From the NCBI GenBank assembly GCA_004356415.1, contig SMWN01000141.1, positions 1 through 6,092 on the forward strand: DNA of 6,092 nucleotides, given 5' to 3'. Numbering within the stretch: position 1 is the stretch's first letter; the number at the start of each line of letters is the position of its first letter. Source of the DNA: Gammaproteobacteria bacterium (lineage in GTDB: Bacteria > Pseudomonadota > Gammaproteobacteria > Eutrophobiales > Eutrophobiaceae). Made by a program: the position numbers and the translations under genes. Under the pieces are notes generated by a model. That model saw only the letters and a list, made by a program, of their open reading frames with translations. It had not been told where the DNA came from and did no database searches. This document shows positions 1-5,796 of the stretch, in pieces.

Positions 1-1
1 A

Positions 2-1927
2 TTACGCAATGGGGATCCCATTGTTGCGGGCATCACAGGCACGAAATGGTATGTAGCCAGTTGGAGTAAATCGTCAGCAGCTTCCGTAGCTGAAGTTGTC
101 GAGTCAGTAGGAGGAGATTCCGGCATGGGGCTGATAGTTATTGTGTTGCTCGCTCTGGTGGCAGGTGCGGGAGGTTTTGTTTTTTACCGTCGCAAACAAT
201 CAGATGCAGGATCGAAGGAGAAGCCTGAAAAAGGGGTTGTCTACCAGGGTGCCGTGAAGGCAATTATGGAGGGAGAACACCCAGGGCTGGATAAGTTGAT
301 TCCGGGTCTACCACAATCCGGTGAAATTACCGTCCCTAGTGCACTCTCAGAAGGACTGATAGGTGATGACGTCACTTACGTGGCCAAGCCTGCAGACATG
401 CAGCAAGAAAATTCAGAACAGGAAAGTGGTGGCAATGGAGAAGGGGTAAGCAGTGAAGCCGTGGAGCAAGAAAGTGCTGACCGAGAAAACCCTGAAACAA
501 CACCGGCGGAAGCTACAGACTCGTCAAATGTTGAAGTACCAGAACAAGTTGAAATTTCACCGGATATTTTTCGTGCCTACGATATTCGAGGTGTCGTGGG
601 GAAAACGTTATCTGCGACCATTGTCCGTGAAATCGGTCGCGCGATAGGAAGCGAGGCGAATGAACGTGGGCAGCAGAGTATAATCGTCGCACGAGATGGC
701 CGAACAAGCAGCCCTGAATTTGGCGATGCATTGATTGAGGGTTTGCGTGCCTCCGGTCGTGATGTCATCGATATCGGTGTTGTACCGACACCCGTCCTGT
801 ATTTTGCGACACACCACCTGGAAACGAATAGTGGTGTGATGCTTACCGGGAGCCATAATGGTCCTGAATATAATGGGTTAAAGATCGTTATTGATGGTGA
901 AACATTATTTGGCGAAGCAATCACGGCAATTCGAAATCGAATTACCAATAAGGAGATGTCCGAAGGGCAGGGGTGTTTACAGGCCGTAGATGTTAGTGCT
1001 GATTATTTAAGGAGGATCACTGATGATATTCCTGTTGCATTGGGGGGAGCATTCAGGATCATTGTTGATTGTGGTAATGGTGTCGCGGGTCAGTTGGCAC
1101 CTCAGCTTTACAGAGCATTGGGGCATGATGTCGTGGAATTGTATTGTGATATTGATGGAAAATTTCCCAACCATCATCCCGATCCCAGTCAGCCGGAGAA
1201 TTTGCAGTCACTGATAGAAATAGTGAAAGAGGAAGGCGCAGATCTGGGGTTTGCATTTGATGGTGATGGAGATCGACTGGGTATTGTTGATGGAGAAGGT
1301 AATATTATCTGGCCCGACAGACAGATGATGTTATTTGCCAGGGATGTCTTGTCCCGAAATCAGGGCGCTTCGATTATTTTTGATGTTAAATGCAGTCGGC
1401 ATCTCAAAGCGGTCATTAACGAGAGTGGCGGTAAGCCACTGATGTGGAAGACTGGTCATTCCTTGATCAAGTCGAAGATGAAAGAGATCGATGCGCCACT
1501 TGCGGGCGAATTTAGCGGGCATATCTTTTTCAAGGAACGCTGGTACGGTTTTGATGACGCCCTGTATGCGGGCGCAAGAGTGTTGGAGATTTTAACAAAG
1601 AGTAAAAGTAACCCGACCGAGACCTTTGCCGAGTTGCCTGACGACATATCAACACCTGAGCTTCGTATTCCTTTGGCAGAGAAACATCATGCCAAGGTGA
1701 TGGAGATAATGAAAAAGAAAATGACATTCGAAGACGCAGAGGTGACAGATATGGATGGTTTGCGTGTTGATTTTTCGGATGGCTGGGGCCTTGTCAGGCC
1801 ATCAAACACAAGTCCATTTTTAGTCGCCAGATTTGAAGCGGAAAGTGATGAGGCCATGGAAAGGATTCAAAAAGGATTTCGCGATCTTTTGCATTCGGTT
1901 TCAGCGGACTTAAAGCTTCCGTTTTGA
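2..1927 (+). CDS. algC: Membrane-anchored phosphomannomutase/phosphoglucomutase (AlgC type), 5'-partial
   Basis: Interconverts hexose 6-phosphates and 1-phosphates (mannose, glucose), feeding GDP-mannose, UDP-glucose and surface polysaccharide. The frame is open from base 2 to the ATG at 125 (41 codons, protein-like, including ITGTKWYVASWSK), so the gene starts left of the window. Numbering from Met-125: membrane segment 2-21 followed by RRK (C-terminus cytoplasmic); disordered linker about 25-145, very acidic at 94-141; catalytic region 146-600. Seen motifs: FRAYDIRG 149-156, phosphoserine loop TGSHNG with Ser243, metal loop DGDGD 379-383 with Arg384, WKTGH 441-445, sugar-recognition GEFSGH 461-466, phosphate-binding RPSNTSP from Arg558. 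The catalytic part matches Pseudomonas AlgC (about 463 aa) along its length. Oddity: Gly246 stands where this subfamily usually has Pro. The upstream 41 residues resemble the end of a periplasmic Cache-like domain (inference). Enzyme family is near certain; the role of the N-terminal part is unknown. Confidence 0.95.
   Translation, partial: LRNGDPIVAGITGTKWYVASWSKSSAASVAEVVESVGGDSGMGLIVIVLLALVAGAGGFVFYRRKQSDAGSKEKPEKGVVYQGAVKAIMEGEHPGLDKLIPGLPQSGEITVPSALSEGLIGDDVTYVAKPADMQQENSEQESGGNGEGVSSEAVEQESADRENPETTPAEATDSSNVEVPEQVEISPDIFRAYDIRGVVGKTLSATIVREIGRAIGSEANERGQQSIIVARDGRTSSPEFGDALIEGLRASGRDVIDIGVVPTPVLYFATHHLETNSGVMLTGSHNGPEYNGLKIVIDGETLFGEAITAIRNRITNKEMSEGQGCLQAVDVSADYLRRITDDIPVALGGAFRIIVDCGNGVAGQLAPQLYRALGHDVVELYCDIDGKFPNHHPDPSQPENLQSLIEIVKEEGADLGFAFDGDGDRLGIVDGEGNIIWPDRQMMLFARDVLSRNQGASIIFDVKCSRHLKAVINESGGKPLMWKTGHSLIKSKMKEIDAPLAGEFSGHIFFKERWYGFDDALYAGARVLEILTKSKSNPTETFAELPDDISTPELRIPLAEKHHAKVMEIMKKKMTFEDAEVTDMDGLRVDFSDGWGLVRPSNTSPFLVARFEAESDEAMERIQKGFRDLLHSVSADLKLPF
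109..127 (+). promoter_or_regulatory. Strong Shine-Dalgarno and in-frame ATG inside algC
   Basis: AGGAGGAG at 109-116 lies 8 bases before ATG 125, close to an ideal ribosome binding site. Because the frame is open upstream, this is either a chance product of the codons for Val-Gly-Gly-Asp or a real internal start giving a 600-residue form that begins directly with the membrane segment. The sequence alone does not decide between these. Confidence 0.4.
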
Positions 1928-2009
1928 TAAGCTGCATCGCCAGTGGGAAGTCCGAATTACGCATCCCCGTAAAATTGGGTCATCATAAAAAGGTTTGTCG
2001 AGATAGATC

Positions 2010-2921
2010 ATGACATCAGAGTTAAAAAATGCTGCAGCGATTGCAAAGGTCCTGACCGAGGCCTTACCTTATATACAACGTTTTAGTGGCAAGACTATCG
2101 TCATAAAATATGGCGGTAACGCCATGGTTGATGACCAGCTGAAAAATGGATTCGCACGCGATGTCGCACTGATGAAATCGGTGGGAATGAATCCAGTCGT
2201 TGTGCATGGAGGAGGTCCTCAGATCGGTGATCTACTCTCTCGAATGGGGAAAGAATCCAAATTCGTTGACGGAATGCGCGTGACTGACAGCGAAACTATG
2301 GATATTGTAGAGATGGTATTAGGGGGCCAGGTGAATAAGGAAATCGTTAACCTGATCAATCGTAATGGTGGTTCGGCGGTCGGGTTGACGGGAAAAGATG
2401 GCGATTTGATTCGCGCGAAAAAGATGGTCTTCAAGCGTGCAGATCCTGAGATGGAAGCACCTGAAATCATAGATATCGGCCATGTTGGTGAAGTCGAAAG
2501 TATCGATACGTCGGTGGTTGATACGCTGGTAAAGAGCAACTTTATTCCCGTGATAGCACCCATTGGCGTTGGCAAGGACAGCCAGTCCTACAATATCAAT
2601 GCTGATCTCGTGGCAGGAAAAATGGCTGAGATACTGGTTGCAGAAAAATTGATCATGCTGACCAATGAAGCGGGTTTGTTGAATGAAGATGGTGATGTGC
2701 TAACAGGACTTTCAATTGCTGATGTAGATGATCTCATCACAGCTGGAGTGATCCATAGTGGTATGTTACCCAAGATTAATGCTGCTCTGGACGCAGTCAA
2801 GAGTGGGGTTAAAGCTGCCCATATTATTGATGGTCGGGTTGAGCATGCTGTTTTGCTAGAAGTATTTACAGATCAGGGTGTGGGCACGCTCATTGATGGA
2901 CATAGCGCTGGCAAGAGCTGA
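2010..2921 (+). CDS. argB: Acetylglutamate kinase, arginine-inhibited type
   Basis: Cytoplasmic enzyme that phosphorylates N-acetyl-L-glutamate with ATP, the second step of arginine synthesis. The 303 residues show the amino-acid kinase fold motifs: KYGGNAM 33-39 with the phosphate-binding Lys33, VHGGGPQ 65-71, the acetylglutamate-binding Arg90, VLGGQVNKEIV 103-113, GLTGKDG 125-131, YNINAD 194-199, and MLPK 252-255 with Lys255. The N-terminal helix (AKVLTEALPYIQRF, 12-25) and the long C-terminus are those of the hexameric, arginine-inhibited enzymes of Pseudomonas and Thermotoga; the shorter E. coli enzyme lacks the helix. Feedback control by arginine is therefore inferred. The gene lies 82 bases after algC. 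That gap shows no convincing terminator, promoter or ArgR box. The ribosome binding site is weak (GAGA at about 2000-2003). slmA follows after 5 bases. Confidence 0.97.
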   Translation: MTSELKNAAAIAKVLTEALPYIQRFSGKTIVIKYGGNAMVDDQLKNGFARDVALMKSVGMNPVVVHGGGPQIGDLLSRMGKESKFVDGMRVTDSETMDIVEMVLGGQVNKEIVNLINRNGGSAVGLTGKDGDLIRAKKMVFKRADPEMEAPEIIDIGHVGEVESIDTSVVDTLVKSNFIPVIAPIGVGKDSQSYNINADLVAGKMAEILVAEKLIMLTNEAGLLNEDGDVLTGLSIADVDDLITAGVIHSGMLPKINAALDAVKSGVKAAHIIDGRVEHAVLLEVFTDQGVGTLIDGHSAGKS

Positions 2922-2929
2922 AGGAAATG
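2921..2929 (+). promoter_or_regulatory. Tight argB-slmA translational junction
   Basis: The purine run AAGGA at 2921-2925 begins on the last base of the argB stop codon and ends one base before the slmA ATG at 2927. This spacing is shorter than the usual 5-9 bases. A weaker GAG at 2915-2917 has normal spacing. slmA translation probably depends on ribosomes finishing argB (inference). Confidence 0.45.
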
Positions 2930-3517
2930 AACCAAACCAGGAAGCACAACAGGAAACAACAAATACTTGAAATACTCGCCTTGCAGCTAGAGGAAAATCC
3001 TGGAACGCGCATTACGACTGCGAGTTTAGCCAAGGCTGTAGGTGTTTCAGAGGCAGCGCTTTACAGGCATTTTGCCAGCAAGGCCAAGATGTTTGAAGCA
3101 TTGATAGATTTCTCAGAGGATTCAGTTTTTGGATTAATTAACAGCATTCTTGCGCAGGAAAAGGACGCCATTGTACGTTGTGAAAAAATCGTGCAGGTAT
3201 TGCTCGGTTTCTCCGAACGCAACCCTGGCATTACCCGTGTTCTTGCTGGGGATGCCCTGGTAGGTGAAAACGAACGCTTACGAGTTCGGGTACATCAATT
3301 CTTTGAGCGTTTGGAAACCCAGCTTAAGCAAATATTGAGGGAAGCCAATCTAGATGATAGTGCACGGCTCGTTGGGTCAATTGACTCTGGGGCCAATCAG
3401 ATGCTGGCACTTGTTGAAGGGAAGATGAGCCAGTTTATTCGTACATCATTCGACAAGAAACCCACAGAACATTATCAGGAACAATGGCAGGCATTGAAGC
3501 GAGGGCTGTTTAGGTAA
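2927..3517 (+). CDS. slmA: Nucleoid occlusion factor SlmA (TetR family)
   Basis: DNA-binding protein that, bound to its chromosomal sites, blocks FtsZ ring assembly over unsegregated DNA. At 196 residues it is the usual family length (E. coli 198). It has a basic N-terminus (RKHNRK 5-10), a TetR helix-turn-helix at about 29-50 (RITTASLAKAVGVSEAALYRHF), and the diagnostic LLGFSERNPGITRVLAGDAL at 92-111, FFERLETQLKQILRE at 125-139 and EGKMSQFIRTSF at 164-175. These match enterobacterial SlmA throughout and separate it from generic TetR regulators. It sits 5 bases behind argB and converges on the pyrE-side genes, as slmA converges on pyrE in E. coli. I saw no GTGAGTACTCAC-like SlmA site in the window. 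The 56-base gap to the next gene holds no clear terminator hairpin. Confidence 0.95.
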   Translation: MNQTRKHNRKQQILEILALQLEENPGTRITTASLAKAVGVSEAALYRHFASKAKMFEALIDFSEDSVFGLINSILAQEKDAIVRCEKIVQVLLGFSERNPGITRVLAGDALVGENERLRVRVHQFFERLETQLKQILREANLDDSARLVGSIDSGANQMLALVEGKMSQFIRTSFDKKPTEHYQEQWQALKRGLFR

Positions 3518-3573
3518 TTTTCTCTGCTAATTTTCTAAAGTTTACTGCTACCTAGCCCCACTGCGATTTATTC

Positions 3574-4224
3574 TTACCTACCTGTCAGTTCATTAAAACG
3601 AACTATTTTATCCACATATTCTTTCTTGATCGCTTCCTGTTCCAACCGTTTATCGACAACGAATTTATCATTGTTCTTGATTTGTCTTTGTAGTGACTGT
3701 ATATCCTTGAGCAGGTCTTCTGTTGGTTGTTTGCCCGCAAGTTCTGCAGCGGCTGCTGTGGCTGTACGTTTGTCCAGATTAGCCTGTATCTTTTCATTAC
3801 GTTTATTCGCCAGTTTGATTGTGGATTCAAGTGCGGCAATTTTTCCATCACTTGTCATCTGAATATCATCTGTATTGGTGTACGTATCCAGGAGAATTTT
3901 GTCCAGTTTATCTTTTTCGGCTTGTTTCCTGTCTTCTTCGGCCTGAATGGCGGCTAAGCGCTCATCCTCTGCTATTTCTTCTTTGGTTCTAGCTCTCGCT
4001 GATTCCCCCACGGTAATGCCCTGACTGCTTATTTCTTTATGACTCTTTTGTGCATATTCAGGCGGCACCTTTTCACCGCACTCCCTGACACCATCGCTGT
4101 TTTCCCAGCATTTAATACGTGCCTGGGCGGGTAAGGATAAAACCGTTAAACTCAGAGTTATCAATCCCAAAGTTATCAAATCCGGGGTTATCACAGCTAA
4201 TAAAGATTCTTTTGAAATATTCAT
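3574..4224 (-). CDS. Secreted coiled-coil protein with DUF4124-like N-terminus
   Basis: Function unknown. The 216 residues begin with a signal peptide: short N-terminus with one Lys, hydrophobic 8-32, and AQA before Arg36 as the likely signal peptidase I site. The mature N-terminus, IKCWENSDGVRECGEKVPPE, resembles the DUF4124 pattern (short beta unit with a W-x-D/N-x-x-G-V core) and has Cys39 and Cys49, which could form a disulfide in the periplasm. From about residue 75 to the end the protein is charged and helical: an E/K/A/Q-rich stretch at 80-112, then a second coiled-coil-like stretch at 125-212 split by an alanine-rich patch near 155-162. No membrane segment follows the signal peptide and there is no lipobox. 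The gene lies 48 bases after pyrE on the same strand, with its own ribosome binding site (AGGT, 6 bases before the ATG), so it is probably in the pyrE transcript. The signal sequence contains a 15-bp tandem repeat. Confidence 0.85.
   Translation of the reverse strand: MNISKESLLAVITPDLITLGLITLSLTVLSLPAQARIKCWENSDGVRECGEKVPPEYAQKSHKEISSQGITVGESARARTKEEIAEDERLAAIQAEEDRKQAEKDKLDKILLDTYTNTDDIQMTSDGKIAALESTIKLANKRNEKIQANLDKRTATAAAAELAGKQPTEDLLKDIQSLQRQIKNNDKFVVDKRLEQEAIKKEYVDKIVRFNELTGR
4157..4193. repeat. 15-bp tandem repeat in the signal-peptide coding region
   Basis: GTTATCA occurs at 4157-4163, 4172-4178 and 4187-4193, exactly 15 bases apart, with partly conserved bases between. On the minus strand this encodes five-residue units (VITPD, LITLG, LITLS and a decayed LTVLS) that make up most of the hydrophobic core of the signal peptide. 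It looks like slipped-strand or duplication growth that keeps the frame. Confidence 0.75.
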
Positions 4225-4272
4225 ATCTGCACCTGTCTCTCTTTTCTTTTCGGTTTCAATTAGTTATCCCAG

Positions 4273-4923
4273 TTAGATGTTTATGGCACCATATGATTCC
4301 CGATATTGCCTGATTCTACCAAGATTTTCAGACATGCTCGGTATTTTTTCCAGATATTCAATCATATTTTCCAGCGTAATGATGCTTATGACACTTATTT
4401 GATGTCGTTGTTCAACCTCCTGTACTGCTGATAATTCACCCTCCCCTTTCTCTTGCCTGTCCAGGGCAATGGCGACACCTGCTGTTGTCGCACCCGCCTG
4501 TTTTATAATTTCAACCGAGAGATTAACAGAGGTGCCCGCGGAGATAACATCATCAATTATCAGTGTTTCACCATGGAGTGGTGCGCCAAAAGTTGTGCCT
4601 CCTTCACCATGATCTTTTGCTTCTTTTCGATTAAAACAATAAGGCACATTGATATCATGGTCCTCTGCAAGTGCCATTGCCACGGCTGAAGCCAGGGGGA
4701 TGCCCTTGTACGCCGGACCAAATAACATGTCATATCTAACGCTAGCTGCCTGAATTGCACTCGCATAATAACGACCCAGACGAGAAAGGCTCTTGCCATC
4801 ACTGAATAATCCACTATTGAAAAAATAAGGGCTCTGCCTTCCTGACTTAAGTGTGAAGTCACCAAAACATAAGACTTTATGTGCAATGGCAAACTCAATA
4901 AACTCTAGTTGATATTTTTTCAT
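4273..4923 (-). CDS. pyrE: Orotate phosphoribosyltransferase
   Basis: Transfers the phosphoribosyl group of PRPP to orotate, giving orotidine 5'-phosphate in pyrimidine synthesis; cytoplasmic dimer. The 216 residues (E. coli 213) contain KSGRQSPYFFNSGLF at 26-40 (orotate binding, Lys26), GPAYKGIPLA at 69-78 (Lys73), the mobile catalytic loop NRKEAKDHGEGG at 98-109 (Arg99, Lys100, Lys103, His105), and the PRPP motif LIIDDVISAGTS at 121-132. All expected catalytic and PRPP-binding positions are present. The start ATG follows only a weak A-rich ribosome binding site (AAAGAAAA). It is transcribed divergently from the nuclease gene and precedes the secreted coiled-coil gene. No attenuator-like hairpin with a U tract is visible in its short leader, unlike the rph-pyrE arrangement of E. 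coli. Confidence 0.97.
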   Translation of the reverse strand: MKKYQLEFIEFAIAHKVLCFGDFTLKSGRQSPYFFNSGLFSDGKSLSRLGRYYASAIQAASVRYDMLFGPAYKGIPLASAVAMALAEDHDINVPYCFNRKEAKDHGEGGTTFGAPLHGETLIIDDVISAGTSVNLSVEIIKQAGATTAGVAIALDRQEKGEGELSAVQEVEQRHQISVISIITLENMIEYLEKIPSMSENLGRIRQYRESYGAINI

Positions 4924-4963
4924 GAAAAATTTTCTTTATGGAACAAATCGATATTAATTGATT

Positions 4964-4993
4964 ATCATACATCGCCTTTCAATTTGAAAACAA
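4964..4993 (-). promoter_or_regulatory. Candidate sigma-70 promoter for pyrE
   Basis: Read on the minus strand, TTGTTT (4988-4993) and TATGAT (4964-4969) are separated by 18 bases. The -10 box matches five of six consensus positions and the -35 box four of six. It would start transcription near 4957, about 34 bases before the pyrE ATG. The region is AT-rich, so a chance match is possible. On the plus strand TATCAT (4963-4968) overlaps the same box but has no good -35 partner for the nuclease gene. Confidence 0.35.
4977..4989. repeat. Perfect 13-bp palindrome between pyrE and the ExoIII gene
   Basis: TTTCAATTTGAAA is an exact inverted repeat of two 6-bp arms about one central base. It falls inside the spacer and -35 edge of the proposed pyrE promoter and 19 bases before the nuclease start, a placement fitting an operator acting on one or both genes. 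AT-rich palindromes of this length can arise by chance, so the regulatory role is a guess. Confidence 0.4.
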
Positions 4994-4996
4994 ATC

Positions 4997-5001
4997 AAGG
5001 G
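4997..5001 (+). promoter_or_regulatory. Ribosome binding site of the ExoIII-family gene
   Basis: AAGGG at 4997-5001 lies 7 bases before ATG 5009. It fixes the start, which also agrees with the family N-terminus (Met-Lys-Val, with the catalytic Asn at residue 7). Confidence 0.6.
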
Positions 5002-5008
5002 TTGATAG

Positions 5009-5776
5009 ATGAAAGTAATGACATTGAATGTCAATGGTATTCGTGCAGGGCATAGAAAGGGGTTCTTTAAGTGGATGCTGGAGCAGAATGTTGATGTGGT
5101 TTGTATCCAGGAAACGAAAGCGCAGGTGCATCAATTATCAGAAGAGATACTCTCACCAAATGGTTATTTCGGGTTTTTCAATGATGCAGAAAAAAAAGGA
5201 TATAGTGGCGTAGCTATTTATACCAGACAACAACCCAATAAGATTAAAAAAACCCTGGGCTGGCACCAAGCAGATTCTGAAGGCAGATATATTCAGGCTG
5301 ATTTTGGATCGTTGAGCATTGTCTCTCTCTATTTCCCCTCAGGATCTTCCAGCGAGGAACGGCAGACAATCAAATATGATTTTATGGATCGATTTATGCC
5401 TGTTCTGAAAAAATACAGAAATCAGAAAAGAAACTATATTATTTGTGGCGACTGGAATATTGCCCATAAGGAAATCGATTTAAAAAACTGGCGGGGGAAT
5501 CAGAAAAATTCAGGTTTCCTGCCCGAGGAGCGAGCATGGATGGACAGACTATTCGATTCTGTTGGAATGGTAGATGCTTTTCGTGAAATCAATCAGCTTG
5601 AAGATCAATTTACATGGTGGTCGAATAGAGGACAGGCATGGGCAAAGAATGTAGGTTGGCGAATTGATTATCAGATAGTTTCGCCCGGTTTATCAGGCAA
5701 GGTCACCAGTGCAGAAATCTACAAGGAAGAACGTTTTTCAGACCACGCCCCATTAATTATGGAATACGATATTTGA
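5009..5776 (+). CDS. xthA: Exodeoxyribonuclease III (AP endonuclease), Crc-like subgroup with intact active site
   Basis: Exonuclease III / class II AP endonuclease of the EEP phosphatase superfamily: cleaves beside abasic sites and removes 3'-blocking groups in base excision repair. In 255 residues (E. coli ExoIII 268) the active site is complete: Asn7 (LNVNGIRA), Glu35 (IQETKA, metal ligand), Tyr108 (LYFPSG), Asp148 and Asn150 (GDWNIAH), Asp220 (WRIDYQ), Asp245 and His246 (SDHAPL). By recall, it is closer along its length to Pseudomonas Crc than to E. coli ExoIII, for example GRYIQADF 92-99, KNWRGNQ 159-165, GFLPEERAWMD 169-179 and DQFTWW 199-204. Crc has the same position opposite pyrE but has lost most catalytic residues. 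I therefore call this a nuclease and not a catabolite-repression factor. The symbol xthA is by family; exoA or a crc-related name would also be defensible. Confidence 0.93.
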   Translation: MKVMTLNVNGIRAGHRKGFFKWMLEQNVDVVCIQETKAQVHQLSEEILSPNGYFGFFNDAEKKGYSGVAIYTRQQPNKIKKTLGWHQADSEGRYIQADFGSLSIVSLYFPSGSSSEERQTIKYDFMDRFMPVLKKYRNQKRNYIICGDWNIAHKEIDLKNWRGNQKNSGFLPEERAWMDRLFDSVGMVDAFREINQLEDQFTWWSNRGQAWAKNVGWRIDYQIVSPGLSGKVTSAEIYKEERFSDHAPLIMEYDI

Positions 5777-5796
5777 GGCAATAAATAATAAGTCGC

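Noticed and set aside
125..127. ATG 125 as the sole start of the phosphomutase gene
   Set aside because: The same frame is open to the window edge with 41 protein-like codons before it, and a membrane segment at residue 2 with positive charges only after it makes more sense as an internal segment. Kept only as a possible secondary start.
577..948. Minus-strand 123-codon open frame inside algC, and similar antisense frames in argB and pyrE
   Set aside because: They lie wholly opposite strongly conserved genes, have no recognisable motifs, and are explained by codon bias of the real genes.
1928..2009. ArgR box or separate promoter before argB
   Set aside because: No convincing TGAAT/ATTCA-type dyad, TGTCGC-type half-site pair or spaced -35/-10 pair could be found by eye in these 82 bases.
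3515..3536. Direct repeat TAATTTTCT spaced by 13 bases after slmA
   Set aside because: Two short AT-rich copies in an AT-rich gap; no sign of an att site or other function.
3511..3554. TAGGTA/TACCTA inverted repeat after slmA as a terminator
   Set aside because: Only 6 bp of stem with a 32-base loop and no T tract; not a credible intrinsic terminator.
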